Notes: generated from the sequence alone by a model not told the origin. A stretch of 64,000 nt of DNA from Flavobacteriia bacterium (GCA_947446925.1 CANFHU010000011.1:32549-96548); one strand, 5' to 3'. Positions 1-10,229 are shown, counted from the first letter of the stretch. A program made the numbers and translations.

Positions 1-11
1 ATTAATGAACT

Positions 12-419
12 ATGATTACTTCAAAAGTTGAATATGTAGGAGGATTAAGAACTTCTGCAATGCATCTTGCATCTGGTACAACTATCATAACAGATGCACC
101 AATTGATAACCATGGAAAAGGAGAGGCTTTTTCACCAACTGATTTAGTTGCTACTTCTTATGCTTCTTGTATGTTGACAATTATTGGAATTTATTGTCAG
201 TCACACGATCTTCCCTTTACACATGGAAAAGCCGATGTAACAAAAATTATGTCTTCTACTCCTCCTCGTAAAATTGAAAAATTAATTGTTACAATCGATA
301 TATCGAATAATGGTTGGGACGAAAATCAAACAAAACATGTCATCGCTGCTGGAAAAGCATGTCCTGTCGCTAAAACATTAGGAGATAATGTGGAAGTTGA
401 ATTAACTATTAACGCATAA
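12..419 (+). CDS. OsmC/Ohr family protein
   Basis: Small cytosolic protein of the OsmC/Ohr superfamily, typically thiol-dependent peroxidases that detoxify organic hydroperoxides. At 135 aa it has the usual family length. Two cysteines sit where the redox pair is expected: one in ASCMLTI (about residue 53) and one in the KACPVAKTL segment (about residue 117). The central helix preceded by 'SPTDLVATSYASC' is typical. It lies 14 nt upstream of rlmB on the same strand, so the two may be cotranscribed. The ATG at 12 gives a complete N-terminus. Whether it is OsmC, Ohr or the YhfA-like subgroup cannot be settled by eye. Confidence 0.88.
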   Translation: MITSKVEYVGGLRTSAMHLASGTTIITDAPIDNHGKGEAFSPTDLVATSYASCMLTIIGIYCQSHDLPFTHGKADVTKIMSSTPPRKIEKLIVTIDISNNGWDENQTKHVIAAGKACPVAKTLGDNVEVELTINA

Positions 420-433
420 GGTCAAAATATACT

Positions 434-1231
434 ATGGAAAAAAGATTCGATAAACCTTTTCTAAGAAAAGAAGAAAAATACACTCCTCGTGAAAAGGAAA
501 ATGACGATATTATTTTTGGTGTTAGGGCGGTAATCGAGGCGATCAATTCTGGTCGCGAGATTAACAAGTTGATGATTCAAAAAGGAATGCAAAAAGAACT
601 TTTCTTTGAGTTAAAAGAAGCAACAGCAAATAAAAATTATTTCATCCAGTTTGTACCAGTTGAACGTTTAGATCGTATTACAACTGCAAACCATCAAGGT
701 GTTATCGCTTATTTATCTCCGATGGAGTATTCAAACTTTGAAGAGTTAGTAGATAAAGCGGTAGAGAATGAAGAAAAGGCTTGTTTCTTATTTTTAGATC
801 GATTAACAGATGTACGTAATTTCGGAGCAATAGCAAGAACTGCAGAATGTGAAGGGGTGACCGCAATTGTTATTCCTGGAAAAGGATCTGTTCAAGTAAC
901 TCCAGATGCTATCAAAACAAGTGCTGGTGCTTTGAATCGTATACCGGTATGTAAAGTTGGTAATTTAAAAGACAGTTTATTTTATTTACAACAAAGTGGA
1001 TTTAGAATAGTTGCTTGTACTGAAAAATCTTCTGTCCCTTTATATGAAGTAAACTTACGTGGTCAGGTTGGAATAGTGATGGGTTCTGAAGAAGATGGTG
1101 TTAGTGGAGATATTCTTAAAATGTGTGATATTAAAGCACGTATTCCGATGAAAGGTCAAATCGCTTCTTTAAATGTTGGAGTTGCTACTGGTATGATTTT
1201 ATATGAACGTTTGAGACAAGAGTTGTATTAA
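434..1231 (+). CDS. rlmB: 23S rRNA (guanosine-2'-O)-methyltransferase, RlmB/TrmH family
   Basis: SPOUT-class (trefoil-knot) RNA 2'-O-methyltransferase, probably acting on G2251 of 23S rRNA. An N-terminal substrate-binding domain ('IIFGVRAVIEAINSGREINKL', about residues 25-90) precedes the SpoU domain. Visible motifs are LDRLTDVRNFGAIARTAE (about 122-140), the knot segment GIVMGSEEDGVS (about 215) and IPMKGQIASLNVGVATGM near the C-terminus. The length (265 aa) fits. The N-terminus carries an extra charged stretch of about 20 residues. RlmB is the best fit among SpoU paralogs because of the FGVRAVIEA start, but assignment between paralogs is not certain. Confidence 0.9.
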   Translation: MEKRFDKPFLRKEEKYTPREKENDDIIFGVRAVIEAINSGREINKLMIQKGMQKELFFELKEATANKNYFIQFVPVERLDRITTANHQGVIAYLSPMEYSNFEELVDKAVENEEKACFLFLDRLTDVRNFGAIARTAECEGVTAIVIPGKGSVQVTPDAIKTSAGALNRIPVCKVGNLKDSLFYLQQSGFRIVACTEKSSVPLYEVNLRGQVGIVMGSEEDGVSGDILKMCDIKARIPMKGQIASLNVGVATGMILYERLRQELY

Positions 1232-1253
1232 TTTTATTTAAAAAAGAGTAATT

Positions 1254-1811
1254 ATGAAAAACTTATTTTTGATTTGGTTGTTTATTTCAAGCAATTTTAT
1301 TTTTGGACAAAAATTAATTGTTACACCTGATGGTTTAAGAGATTTAAATGATAATAATAAAACATTTATTGTAATTAATTCAGATGGTAAAACTTCAAAG
1401 TTACTGTATGATAATTCATTAAAGTATATAAATAAAAATTATAAAAGTCCTGAAGATGTTATAAAAGGAAAAATAGAAGGGGAGTATTTAAAATTCAATA
1501 CACATGTTGATAATTTTTTAATTGTGAATAATTCAGGAGCAAAAATTCCTATTAATACTGATTATACTATTGAATTAAATTTTAAAGATGGCAAAGTGAA
1601 ATTTGAAGTTACTTCAATAGATATGTATACAAAAAATGGAAGTTATAAGGTTCTTTTTAATGGCGGAGCTTTTGATGGGTATCCGATATTCAATAAAAAG
1701 GGAGAGCTTAAAAGACCAGAAACTAAAAAGGAAATAGAAACGTATTTTAATGAACAAATTAATTCATTAAGCGAGTTTTTATTCGAGAAAAACAATACAG
1801 ATAATTGGTGA
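1254..1811 (+). CDS. exported protein of unknown function
   Basis: 185-aa protein with an N-terminal signal peptide (MKNLFLIWLFISSNFIFGQ, probable signal peptidase I cut after FGQ). The rest is a soluble, lysine- and asparagine-rich domain with alternating beta-like segments and a charged C-terminal helix. No domain is recognised. It starts 22 nt after rlmB with no visible terminator between them, so it may be the distal gene of that operon. Expected location is periplasm or cell surface; there is no sorting domain or lipobox. Confidence 0.7.
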   Translation: MKNLFLIWLFISSNFIFGQKLIVTPDGLRDLNDNNKTFIVINSDGKTSKLLYDNSLKYINKNYKSPEDVIKGKIEGEYLKFNTHVDNFLIVNNSGAKIPINTDYTIELNFKDGKVKFEVTSIDMYTKNGSYKVLFNGGAFDGYPIFNKKGELKRPETKKEIETYFNEQINSLSEFLFEKNNTDNW

Positions 1812-1860
1812 TTAATTTAGGTTATTATGTCATTAAGTCATAATTAAAGTTAATCAACAA
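1805..1860. terminator. possible hairpin between convergent genes
   Basis: An 11-nt arm TTGGTGATTAA (1805-1815, spanning the stop codon of the exported protein) pairs with TTAATCAACAA (1850-1860) with one mismatch. Within it, ATTATG and CATAAT can pair as well. There is no clear U-run, so terminator function for either converging gene is only a guess. Confidence 0.3.
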
Positions 1861-1931
1861 TCATTTATCTTTATTAATATAAGTAGAATTTATTTTTGGT
1901 TGTTTTTGTAAGGCAGTTAGTTATAGATTAT

Positions 1932-4220
1932 TTAATCTAAAACTTCCAATTTCGCAAATTTCAATAACAAAGTTTTACTTCCTTCTTGCGGGAAAAAGAT
2001 AACTGCTTTCTTTTCTGCACCTGTACCTTCCAAACGAATTACTTTTCCTTTACCAAATTTCTCATGTAATACATTATAACCGACTTTTAAAGTGGATTCT
2101 AGTTCTCCAGAATTTTTACTCGGTCTAGCTGTTACTTCAGAAAGTGAACGTAAACTTCGTGCTGGTTCAGGCGTACGATTTAAGCCATGAGAGATTGTGC
2201 GTTCCGAAATACCCGAATGTGAATTTAAAGATCTGCCCCCAGTTCTGTTTTGGTAAGGATTTTCGTATTGTATGTAATCCTTATTTATTTCAGATATGAA
2301 ACGACTCGGTTCGCTGGTTGTTAATGATCCGAATACAAAACGCGAAGCTGCATGTGAAATAGTGCATGTTTTTTCTGCCCGAGTAACTGCGACATAGAAT
2401 AAACGTCTTTCCTCTTCTAGTTCACTTCGTGTATTTAAAGCCATTTGTGATGGAAAGAGATTTTCCTCTAACCCAACTAAATATACATGCGGAAATTCTA
2501 GTCCTTTACTGGAGTGTATGGTCATTAATGTGATGTGATTTTTTTCATCTTCTTTTTCATTGTCTGCATCGGTAAGTAACGCAACATCAATCATGAATTC
2601 CGAAAGCGTATTGTTTTCATCCTCCGCTTTACTATTTGTGAATGCTTTAATACCGTTTAATAACTCTTCAATGTTTTGATAACGCTCTACTTCTTCAGGA
2701 CCTTTGTCTTTTTCAGAATGTAATTCTTTTAGTATCCCAGATGATTTTGCAATTTCGTATGAAAGGTCGTATGCCTTCATCTTGTCGATTTGCACATGAA
2801 AACTTTCGATCATAGTTGCAAATTCGGTAAGTTTAGCCTTCGTGGTAGCATTGAGGGCAATTGGATAACGATTGAAGTCATTAATTATATCCCAAATACT
2901 TACTTGGTAGGTATTGGATGCGATTATTAAATTTTCAATAGATGTTTTACCAATCCCTCGTTTTGGGTAATTTACGACACGTTTCAAAGCTTCTTCATCT
3001 CTTGGATTAGCTGTCAAACGAAAATATGCTAAAATATCTTTGATCTCTTTACGTTGATAAAACGATAAGCCACCATATATTTTATAAGGCATATTCAATT
3101 TTCGTAAAGCCTCTTCAAATGCTCTGGACTGTCTATTAGTACGATAAAGTATCGCAAAATCGTTAAAAGTTAAACCTTCAGATTGTTTTAAATCATATAT
3201 TTTATTGGAGATAACTTTTCCTTCTTCGTTGTCCGTTAAAGTTTTTATGATTGTAATTGGTTTCCCATCATCGTTTGCGGTCCAAACATTTTTTTGAATC
3301 TGATCTTTGTTTTTGGAGATGACACTATTCGCAGCTTCTACAATTGATTTCGTACTACGATAGTTTTGCTCTAATTTAAATACACGGAAATCTGGATAGT
3401 CATTTTTGAAGTTCAGTATGTTTTGAATATTCGCACCACGGAAAGAGTAAATACTTTGGGCATCATCCCCAACGACACAAATGTTTTCATAAACCGCTGC
3501 CAATTTTTTTACAATTAAGTATTGTGCATAATTGGTATCCTGATACTCATCGACCAATACATACTTAAATTTGTGTTGGTAATATTGTAGTACGTCAGGG
3601 AAATCTCTTAATAGAACATTTGTCTGATATAGTAAATCATCAAAATCCATTGCCCCAGCTTTGAAACAACGATTTGCATAGGTCAGATAAATACGACTGA
3701 TTTCAGGTCGGCGACTCATTTTATCTTCATCCATTATTTCCTTATTTTGCACATATGCTTCAGGAGAGATTAGGTTGTTTTTTGCTGCAGAAATTCTACC
3801 TAAAACCATACTTGGTTTATAAGTCTTATCATCTAGATTTAATTCTTTAATGATATCCTTTAGTAAACTCTTGGAGTCAGATGTGTCATAGATGGTAAAA
3901 TTTTGAGGATACCCTAAACGGTCACTGTTGAAACGTAAGATACGTGAAAAGACAGAGTGAAATGTTCCCATGGTAATATTTCGAGCTTCGCCACCACCAA
4001 CAATAACATTGATTCTTTCTGTCATTTCTTTTGCTGCTTTATTCGTAAATGTTAGCGCTAAAATATTGAAAGGGTCTATGCCTTGTTTAATCATGTGGGC
4101 GATACGGTAGGTTAGAACACGTGTTTTACCTGATCCTGCTCCTGCAATAACCATGATTGGTCCATCAATTTGTTCTACAGCCTCACGTTGGCTACTGTTT
4201 AATCCGTCTAAATATTCCAT
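1932..4220 (-). CDS. UvrD/PcrA-type ATP-dependent 3'-5' DNA helicase
   Basis: Superfamily 1A helicase (UvrD/PcrA/Rep), 762 aa, expected to act in nucleotide excision repair, mismatch repair and removal of stalled replication or transcription complexes. Visible motifs: Q motif LNSSQREAV (8-15), Walker A AGAGSGKT (26-33), motif Ia TFTNKAAKEM, motif II VDEYQDTN, motif III GDDAQSIYSFRGA, motif IV QNYRST, motif V TIHSSKGLEF and motif VI VAVTRAEK. The C-terminal GYNVLHEKFGKGKVI segment is the Tudor-like domain typical of PcrA/UvrD. The ATG lies only 5 nt from a TATCTTTG -7 box, so the mRNA may be leaderless. It is convergent with the exported protein at 1254. Confidence 0.95.
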   Translation of the reverse strand: MEYLDGLNSSQREAVEQIDGPIMVIAGAGSGKTRVLTYRIAHMIKQGIDPFNILALTFTNKAAKEMTERINVIVGGGEARNITMGTFHSVFSRILRFNSDRLGYPQNFTIYDTSDSKSLLKDIIKELNLDDKTYKPSMVLGRISAAKNNLISPEAYVQNKEIMDEDKMSRRPEISRIYLTYANRCFKAGAMDFDDLLYQTNVLLRDFPDVLQYYQHKFKYVLVDEYQDTNYAQYLIVKKLAAVYENICVVGDDAQSIYSFRGANIQNILNFKNDYPDFRVFKLEQNYRSTKSIVEAANSVISKNKDQIQKNVWTANDDGKPITIIKTLTDNEEGKVISNKIYDLKQSEGLTFNDFAILYRTNRQSRAFEEALRKLNMPYKIYGGLSFYQRKEIKDILAYFRLTANPRDEEALKRVVNYPKRGIGKTSIENLIIASNTYQVSIWDIINDFNRYPIALNATTKAKLTEFATMIESFHVQIDKMKAYDLSYEIAKSSGILKELHSEKDKGPEEVERYQNIEELLNGIKAFTNSKAEDENNTLSEFMIDVALLTDADNEKEDEKNHITLMTIHSSKGLEFPHVYLVGLEENLFPSQMALNTRSELEEERRLFYVAVTRAEKTCTISHAASRFVFGSLTTSEPSRFISEINKDYIQYENPYQNRTGGRSLNSHSGISERTISHGLNRTPEPARSLRSLSEVTARPSKNSGELESTLKVGYNVLHEKFGKGKVIRLEGTGAEKKAVIFFPQEGSKTLLLKFAKLEVLD

Positions 4221-4225
4221 ATAAA

Positions 4226-4256
4226 CAAAGATACGTTACTAGGATGAAATTTTCAA
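4226..4256 (-). promoter_or_regulatory. promoter of the uvrD-type helicase gene
   Basis: Read on the minus strand: TTG (4256-4254), 20-nt spacer, TATCTTTG (4233-4226). This matches the Bacteroidota sigma-ABfr consensus (TTG / TAnnTTTG). The box ends 5 nt before the ATG at 4220, leaving essentially no 5' leader. Confidence 0.65.
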
Positions 4257-4442
4257 TGATTTTTGGGAATCACATTTTATATATTTTAAAATAAATCCCA
4301 ATGAATGAGTTTACAATTTGTTGATAACCTACGTTTCTTTAAGAATAGTAAGCGTCACGATGTTTATAACCTTTGACAAAGTGAATAAATTGTTTATTTC
4401 AACATGTACATGTGAAAAAAATAGATAAAATCTAGTGTTTAC

Positions 4443-4472
4443 TTGTATTGTATACTTTATTTCGTATCTTTG
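4443..4472 (+). promoter_or_regulatory. main promoter of the ribosomal protein cluster
   Basis: TTG at 4443-4445, 19-nt spacer, TATCTTTG at 4465-4472, a full match to the Bacteroidota promoter consensus. Transcription should begin near 4477. The start of the transcript can form a hairpin CCCAAA-AGTATG-TTTGGG (4478-4495), leaving about 50 nt of leader before rpsL. Confidence 0.75.
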
Positions 4473-4529
4473 TAGTTCCCAAAAGTATGTTTGGGCTGTT
4501 TATTTATTAATAAAAGTTAGAGTTTAAGT

Positions 4530-4910
4530 ATGCCAACTATTCAACAATTAGTTCGCAAAGGACGAACGGCAGTAGTTAAGAAAAGCAAGTCAGCTGCTCT
4601 TGATTCTTGCCCGCAACGCAAAGGTGTATGTGTAAGGGTTTACACCACTACTCCTAAAAAGCCGAACTCAGCTATGAGAAAAGTAGCGAGGGTACGTCTC
4701 ACTAATGGTAAGGAAGTGAATGCTTACATCGGTGGTGAAGGACACAATTTACAAGAGCACTCTTTGGTGCTTGTACGTGGAGGAAGAGTAAAAGATCTTC
4801 CTGGGGTAAGATACCACATCGTACGAGGAGCTGAAGATACAGCTGGTGTAGAAGGTAGGACACAACGTCGATCTAAGTACGGAACTAAGAGACCAAAAGC
4901 GAAAAAATAA
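4530..4910 (+). CDS. rpsL: 30S ribosomal protein S12
   Basis: Universal protein uS12 of the decoding centre, 126 aa, first gene of the cluster. Diagnostic segments are [40 protein letters not shown] and [17 protein letters not shown]. The lysines of PKKPNS and GRVKDLPG, where streptomycin resistance mutations usually fall, are unaltered. The basic tail ([14 protein letters not shown]) is normal. rpsG follows 17 nt downstream. Confidence 0.98.
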   Translation: MPTIQQLVRKGRTAVVKKSKSAALDSCPQRKGVCVRVYTTTPKKPNSAMRKVARVRLTNGKEVNAYIGGEGHNLQEHSLVLVRGGRVKDLPGVRYHIVRGAEDTAGVEGRTQRRSKYGTKRPKAKK

Positions 4911-4927
4911 TTTAAAGCTTTCAAGAA

Positions 4928-5398
4928 ATGAGAAGAAGAAAAGCCAAAAAAATCCCGATTCTCCCGGATCCAAAATTTAACGAAATTATCGTAACTAAAT
5001 TCGTTAACAATTTAATGTATGACGGGAAAAAAACTCTAGCTTTTAAAATTTTCTACGATGCTATCGAATTGGTAGATTCAAAAGTAGAAGAACAAAGCGG
5101 GTTAGACGTATGGAAAAAAGCATTGGAAAATGTTACTCCTAGCGTAGAAGTAAGAAGTCGCCGTGTAGGTGGAGCAACGTTCCAAATTCCTACACCGGTT
5201 CGTGAAGAAAGAAAACAATCGTTAGCTATGAAATGGTTAATTGGTTATTCACGTAAACGTAATGAAAAATCTATGGCTGGGAAACTAGCTTCTGAAATCA
5301 TCGCTGCTTCGAAAGAAGAAGGTGCTGCATTTAAGAAAAAAGCAGATACATTACGTATGGCTGAAGCAAACAAAGCGTTCTCACACTTTAGATTTTAA
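4928..5398 (+). CDS. rpsG: 30S ribosomal protein S7
   Basis: uS7, 156 aa, which organises the 3' major domain (head) of 16S rRNA. Recognised by MRRRKAKK at the start, [36 protein letters not shown] and the [25 protein letters not shown] segment. It lies between rpsL (17 nt) and fusA (5 nt), the classical str-operon order. A-rich DNA rather than a Shine-Dalgarno precedes the ATG. Confidence 0.98.
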   Translation: MRRRKAKKIPILPDPKFNEIIVTKFVNNLMYDGKKTLAFKIFYDAIELVDSKVEEQSGLDVWKKALENVTPSVEVRSRRVGGATFQIPTPVREERKQSLAMKWLIGYSRKRNEKSMAGKLASEIIAASKEEGAAFKKKADTLRMAEANKAFSHFRF

Positions 5399-5403
5399 TA
5401 GTC

Positions 5404-7509
5404 ATGGCTAGAGATTTAAAATTCACAAGAAATATTGGTATTGCTGCGCATATTGATGCTGGTAAAACTACTACTACTGAGCGTATTCTTTATTATGGTG
5501 GTGTAAACCATAAAATTGGTGAGGTACACGATGGTGGTGCTACTATGGACTGGATGGAGCAAGAGCAAGAAAGAGGTATTACTATCACTTCTGCTGCTAC
5601 TACTTTGAAATGGCAATACCGTAATCAAGAGTATCATATGAATATTATTGATACTCCTGGACACGTTGATTTTACAGTTGAAGTGAATCGTTCATTACGT
5701 GTATTAGATGGTTTAGTTTTCTTATTTTCTGCTGTTGATGGTGTTGAACCACAATCTGAAACTAACTGGAGACTTGCAAATAACTATAATGTTCCTCGTA
5801 TTGGTTTCGTTAACAAAATGGACCGTTCTGGTGCAGATTTCTTAAACGTGTGTAAACAAGTTAAAGAAATGCTTGGAAGTCACGCTTTACCACTTCAATT
5901 AAACATTGGTGCTGAAGACGATTTTCAAGGTGTTGTTGACTTAATTAACTTCAGAGGTGTAGTTTGGAATGAGCACGATATGGGTATGACTTTCAAAGAA
6001 ATTGAAATTCCTGCTGATATCATTGATGAAGCTCGTCAATTACGTGAAGAATTATTAGAAGCAGTTGCTGAATTCGATGATACATTAATGGAGAAATATT
6101 TCGTTGATCCAGAATCATTAACAGAAAGAGAAATCTTAGATGCATTAAGAGCTGCTACTATCGCTGGTAAAGTTGTACCAATGATGTGTGGTTCTGCTTT
6201 TAAAAACAAAGGTGTTCAGGCAATGTTGGATATGGTAATGGAAATTTTACCTTCACCAATGGATGTTGATGGAATTACAGGAACTGACCCAAAAACTGGA
6301 GAAGAAACTTCTCGTCAACCTTCTTATAACGAACCTTTCGCAGCATTAGCTTTTAAAATTGCAACAGATCCTTTCGTAGGACGTTTATGTTTTATTCGTG
6401 CTTACTCAGGTAACTTACAAGCTGGTTCTTATGTTTTCAATACAAGATCAGAAAATAAAGAGCGTATTTCTCGTATCTTCCAAATGCATGCTAACAAACA
6501 AAATCAAATTGATGAGTTAGGTGCAGGTGATATTGGTGCAGTAGTAGGATTTAAAGATATTCGTACAGGAGATACTTTGTGTGATGAAAAACACCAAATT
6601 ATTCTTGAGTCAATGAATTTCCCTGAGCCTGTAATTGGTTTAGCGATTGAGCCTAAAACACAAGCAGATACAGATAGACTTTCGATTGGTTTGAATAAAC
6701 TTTCTGAAGAGGATCCAACTTTCCGTGTTAACACAGATGAAGAGACTGGACAAACAATCATTAGTGGTATGGGTGAGCTTCACCTTGAAATCATTGTTGA
6801 TCGTTTGAAAAGAGAATTTAAGGTTGAAGTAAATCAAGGTGCACCTCAGGTATCTTACCGTGAAGCAATTACTGCTGAAGTTGAGCACAGAGAGCAATAC
6901 AAAAAACAATCAGGTGGTCGTGGTAAATTTGCTGACATTTTAGTTAAAATTTCTCCTCAAGATAATCAAGAAAAAACAGGATTAGAGTTTGTAAACTCAA
7001 TTAAAGGTGGTAACATTCCTCGTGAATTTATTCCTTCTGTTGAAAAAGGTTTTAAGGAATCTATGAAAAATGGTGTATTGGCTGGATATTTAGTTGATTC
7101 TATGAAAGTAGAATTACTAGATGGTTCTTACCATAACGTCGATTCAGATTCTTTATCTTTTGAGATTTGTGCTAAAATGGCATACCGTGAAGCTTTGAAA
7201 AAATGTAAGCCTATTTTATTAGAGCCAATCATGAAATTAGAAGTGGTTACTCCAGAAGAAAACATGGGTGATGTTGTAGGTGACTTAAACCGTCGTCGTG
7301 GAATGATGAAAGGTATGGATGATAGAGCTGGTGCAAAAGTGGTTAAAGCGGATGTTCCATTATCTGAAATGTTTGGATATGTAACACAATTACGTACTAT
7401 CACTTCTGGTCGTGCTACTTCAAGTATGGAGTTCTCTCATTATGCTGAAGCACCACGTAACGTTGCTGATGATGTAATTGCGAAAATTAACGGTAAAGTA
7501 AACGCTTAA
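5404..7509 (+). CDS. fusA: translation elongation factor G
   Basis: GTPase EF-G (701 aa) that drives translocation and, with RRF, ribosome recycling. G1 [12 protein letters not shown] (about 16-27), G2 [12 protein letters not shown]3 DTPGH and G4 NKMD are intact. Domain IV is recognisable by YREAI and [10 protein letters not shown], and the C-terminus by [26 protein letters not shown]. It is followed 12 nt later by rpsJ. The tuf gene that follows fusA in E. coli is absent here, so the str group runs straight into the S10 group. Confidence 0.98.
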   Translation: MARDLKFTRNIGIAAHIDAGKTTTTERILYYGGVNHKIGEVHDGGATMDWMEQEQERGITITSAATTLKWQYRNQEYHMNIIDTPGHVDFTVEVNRSLRVLDGLVFLFSAVDGVEPQSETNWRLANNYNVPRIGFVNKMDRSGADFLNVCKQVKEMLGSHALPLQLNIGAEDDFQGVVDLINFRGVVWNEHDMGMTFKEIEIPADIIDEARQLREELLEAVAEFDDTLMEKYFVDPESLTEREILDALRAATIAGKVVPMMCGSAFKNKGVQAMLDMVMEILPSPMDVDGITGTDPKTGEETSRQPSYNEPFAALAFKIATDPFVGRLCFIRAYSGNLQAGSYVFNTRSENKERISRIFQMHANKQNQIDELGAGDIGAVVGFKDIRTGDTLCDEKHQIILESMNFPEPVIGLAIEPKTQADTDRLSIGLNKLSEEDPTFRVNTDEETGQTIISGMGELHLEIIVDRLKREFKVEVNQGAPQVSYREAITAEVEHREQYKKQSGGRGKFADILVKISPQDNQEKTGLEFVNSIKGGNIPREFIPSVEKGFKESMKNGVLAGYLVDSMKVELLDGSYHNVDSDSLSFEICAKMAYREALKKCKPILLEPIMKLEVVTPEENMGDVVGDLNRRRGMMKGMDDRAGAKVVKADVPLSEMFGYVTQLRTITSGRATSSMEFSHYAEAPRNVADDVIAKINGKVNA

Positions 7510-7521
7510 TAAGATTAACAG

Positions 7522-7827
7522 ATGAGTCAAAAAATAAGAATTAAATTAAAATCGTACGATCACAATTTAGTTGATAAATCAGCTGAGAAAATTGTTAAGA
7601 CGGTTAAAGCTACAGGTGCTGTAGTTAGTGGACCAATTCCATTACCAACACACAAAAGAATCTATACTGTATTAAAATCTCCACACGTTAACAAGAAAGC
7701 TCGTGAGCAATTCGAGTTATGTTCTTACAAACGTTTGTTAGATATCTACAGTTCTTCTGCAAAAACTGTAGACGCATTAATGAGATTAGAACTTCCTAGT
7801 GGAGTTGACGTAGAAATTAAAGTTTAA
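7522..7827 (+). CDS. rpsJ: 30S ribosomal protein S10
   Basis: uS10, 101 aa, a head protein of the 30S subunit that also pairs with NusB in antitermination in other bacteria. Typical segments are [52 protein letters not shown] and the C-terminal [11 protein letters not shown]. It opens the S10 group without a promoter or terminator of its own after fusA, implying readthrough from the rpsL promoter. Confidence 0.98.
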   Translation: MSQKIRIKLKSYDHNLVDKSAEKIVKTVKATGAVVSGPIPLPTHKRIYTVLKSPHVNKKAREQFELCSYKRLLDIYSSSAKTVDALMRLELPSGVDVEIKV

Positions 7828-7844
7828 TTATAATAAAATAAAGT

Positions 7845-8459
7845 ATGCCTGGAATAATTGGTAGAAAAGTCGGAATGACTAGCATCTATAGTGCCGAGGG
7901 TAAGGCAACGCCATGCACAGTAATAGAAGCTGGTCCTTGTGTAGTAACTCAGTTAAAAACACAAGAAAGAGATGGATACGACGCAGTACAATTAGGATTT
8001 GGAGAACGTAAAGAAGTACGTACTCCAAATGCTTTAAAAGGTCATTTCAAAAAAGCGAACACAACACCTAAAGCGAAGCTTGTTGAGTTCAAAGGTTTTG
8101 ATGGTTTGAACCTTGGAGATGTTGTGAAAGTAGATATCTTTGAAGAAGGAGAATTTGTTGGAGTAGTAGGTACTTCTAAAGGTAAAGGTTTCCAAGGGGT
8201 TGTTAGAAGACACAATTTTGGTGGAGTAGGTCAAGCTACACACGGTCAACACAACCGTCTTCGTGCACCTGGTTCAATCGGAGCTTGTTCTTATCCTGCT
8301 CGTGTATTCAAAGGAATGCGTATGGCTGGACAAATGGGTAACAAACGCGTGATGACTGAAAACTTAGTAGTATTGAAAGTTCTTACTGACAAAAATTTAA
8401 TAGTAGTGAAAGGATCGGTTCCTGGAGCTAAAGGTTCAACTGTATTAATCGCGAAATAA
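7845..8459 (+). CDS. rplC: 50S ribosomal protein L3
   Basis: uL3, 204 aa, an early assembly protein that reaches the peptidyl-transferase centre. The N-terminal [13 protein letters not shown] and the long loop [29 protein letters not shown] are characteristic. Its stop overlaps the rplD start by one base (TAATG at 8457-8461), suggesting translational coupling. Confidence 0.98.
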   Translation: MPGIIGRKVGMTSIYSAEGKATPCTVIEAGPCVVTQLKTQERDGYDAVQLGFGERKEVRTPNALKGHFKKANTTPKAKLVEFKGFDGLNLGDVVKVDIFEEGEFVGVVGTSKGKGFQGVVRRHNFGGVGQATHGQHNRLRAPGSIGACSYPARVFKGMRMAGQMGNKRVMTENLVVLKVLTDKNLIVVKGSVPGAKGSTVLIAK

Positions 8460-9085
8460 TGGAAGTAAAAGTAATTGACCAAAATGGAAAAGCTACTTCT
8501 AAAAAAGTAGCGCTTTCAGATGCAATCTTTGGTATTGAACCAAACGATCACGCAATTTATCTTGATGTTAAGCAACATTTAGCTAACCGCCGTCAAGGAA
8601 CACACAAAGCGAAAGAAAGAGCAGAAATTGCTGGTTCTACACGTAAGATTAAAAAGCAAAAAGGTACTGGTGGTGCTCGTGCTGGTAGTATCAAGTCTGG
8701 TACTATCGTAGGAGGTGGTCGTATTTTCGGACCTCGCCCACGTAACTACCATTTCAAATTGAATATCAAATTGAAACGTTTAGCTCGTAAATCTGCGTTC
8801 GCATACAAAGCAAAATCTGATTCATTAATCGTATTAGAAGATGTAAATTTTGATACAATTAAAACAAAAGGATTTATTTCACTTATTAATAATCTTGAGT
8901 TAACGAATGATAAAGTGCTTTTCATTTTGGGATCACAAAATGATAACGTATATTTGTCCTCTCGTAACTTAAAAAGAGTGAAAGTTGTTACTGCTGATTC
9001 AGTTAATACATTTGATGTGTTAAATGCTAAAAAAGTAGTAATGGCTGCTAGTTCCATTGAAGTTATCGAAAACATTCTAAACTAA
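8459..9085 (+). CDS. rplD: 50S ribosomal protein L4
   Basis: uL4, 208 aa, lining the peptide exit tunnel. The tunnel loop is recognised by RQGTHKAKERAEIAGSTRKIKKQKGTGGARAGS and GGRIFGPRPRNY. The C-terminal VMAASSIEVIEN is a typical end. The start codon overlaps the rplC stop. In E. coli L4 represses this operon; no comparable leader is obvious here. Confidence 0.97.
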   Translation: MEVKVIDQNGKATSKKVALSDAIFGIEPNDHAIYLDVKQHLANRRQGTHKAKERAEIAGSTRKIKKQKGTGGARAGSIKSGTIVGGGRIFGPRPRNYHFKLNIKLKRLARKSAFAYKAKSDSLIVLEDVNFDTIKTKGFISLINNLELTNDKVLFILGSQNDNVYLSSRNLKRVKVVTADSVNTFDVLNAKKVVMAASSIEVIENILN

Positions 9086-9092
9086 TTTAGTG

Positions 9093-9389
9093 ATGAATAG
9101 AATTATTAGAAAGCCACTTATTACAGAAAAAGCAACGCTTGCGATGGAAACTCGTAATCGTTTTACTTTTGAAGTAGAGAAAAGTGCTAACAAAATTGAA
9201 ATTAAAAAAGCTGTCGAAAAAATGTATGGAGTTCACGTAACTGAAGTTCGTACACAAACCTATGGCGGTGGTAAATCCTCTGTTAAGCAAACTAACAAAG
9301 GTATCGTTGTGCAACCTAACAATCCTTGGAAAAAAGCGATTGTTACAGTAGCAGATGGAGAAACGATTGATTTGTATAATAACATTTAA
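9093..9389 (+). CDS. rplW: 50S ribosomal protein L23
   Basis: uL23, 98 aa, at the tunnel exit and a docking site for trigger factor and SRP. Signature segments are RIIRKPLITEKATLAME and EIKKAVEKMYGVHVTEVRT. A GTG codon lies in frame at 9090, but the ATG at 9093 gives the conventional N-terminus (MNRIIRKPL). Gene order rplD-rplW-rplB is standard. Confidence 0.96.
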   Translation: MNRIIRKPLITEKATLAMETRNRFTFEVEKSANKIEIKKAVEKMYGVHVTEVRTQTYGGGKSSVKQTNKGIVVQPNNPWKKAIVTVADGETIDLYNNI

Positions 9390-9398
9390 CAAAAAGAA

Positions 9399-10223
9399 AT
9401 GGGTCTTAAAAAATTCAAGCCTACTACTCCAGGGCAAAGACACAAGATCAACAGTACTTATACTGAAGTAACTACGAATGTACCTGAAAAGTCATTAGTA
9501 ACGAAAAAGAGTAAAACTGGTGGTCGTAACAATGACGGTAGAATGACCATGAGATACATTGGAGGTGGTCACAAACAAAAATACCGTATCATTGACTTTA
9601 AAAGAGACAAACAGGATATCCCTGCAACTGTCAAAACTATTGAGTACGATCCAAATCGTACAGCTCGTATAGCTTTGTTATTCTATGCTGATGGTGAAAA
9701 AAGATATATTATCGCACCTGAAGGATTGAAAGTTGGAGACACTGTTGTTGCTGGTAAAAATGCTACACCTAATGTTGGTAACGCAATGTTCTTGGCTGAT
9801 GTTCCTCTAGGAACAGTTATTCATAACATCGAATTACAACCAGGTAAAGGTGGTGCTATTGCTCGTGGAGCTGGTACTTATGCACAGTTGAACGCTCGTG
9901 ATGGTCGTTTTGCAATTATTAAACTTCCTTCTGGTGAAACTAGAATGATTTTGACTACTTGCTTAGCTACTATCGGTTCTGTTTCAAATTCTGAGCATAG
10001 CTTAGTTGTTTCAGGTAAAGCTGGACGTTCAAGATGGTTAGGTAGAAGACCACGTGTTCGTGGAGTTGTGATGAATCCAGTGGATCACCCAATGGGAGGT
10101 GGTGAAGGAAGAAATTCCGGAGGTCACCCTAGATCTCGTAACGGTGTTCTTGCTAAAGGATTCAAAACACGTTCTAAAACCAAATATTCTGATAAATATA
10201 TCATCTCGAAAAGTAAGAAATAA
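9399..10223 (+). CDS. rplB: 50S ribosomal protein L2
   Basis: uL2, 274 aa, next to the peptidyl-transferase centre and needed for subunit association. Typical N-terminus [15 protein letters not shown], then [23 protein letters not shown], and the catalytic-region segment [30 protein letters not shown] with its conserved histidine. The distance to rpsS is 6 nt. Confidence 0.98.
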   Translation: MGLKKFKPTTPGQRHKINSTYTEVTTNVPEKSLVTKKSKTGGRNNDGRMTMRYIGGGHKQKYRIIDFKRDKQDIPATVKTIEYDPNRTARIALLFYADGEKRYIIAPEGLKVGDTVVAGKNATPNVGNAMFLADVPLGTVIHNIELQPGKGGAIARGAGTYAQLNARDGRFAIIKLPSGETRMILTTCLATIGSVSNSEHSLVVSGKAGRSRWLGRRPRVRGVVMNPVDHPMGGGEGRNSGGHPRSRNGVLAKGFKTRSKTKYSDKYIISKSKK

Positions 10224-10229
10224 TAAGTT

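Larger units (their letters stand above)
4221..4529. other. divergent intergenic region, uvrD / rpsL
   Basis: 309 nt without a gene. It holds the uvrD-type gene's promoter at its left end, the rpsL cluster promoter at its right end, and a perfect 12-nt palindrome ACATGTACATGT at 4402-4413, about 30 nt upstream of the rpsL -33 element. I see no small ORF or RNA gene. Confidence 0.6.

Noticed and set aside
5416..7403. Several antisense open frames inside fusA
   Set aside because: They are shadows of a highly conserved coding frame; low complexity and no own signals.
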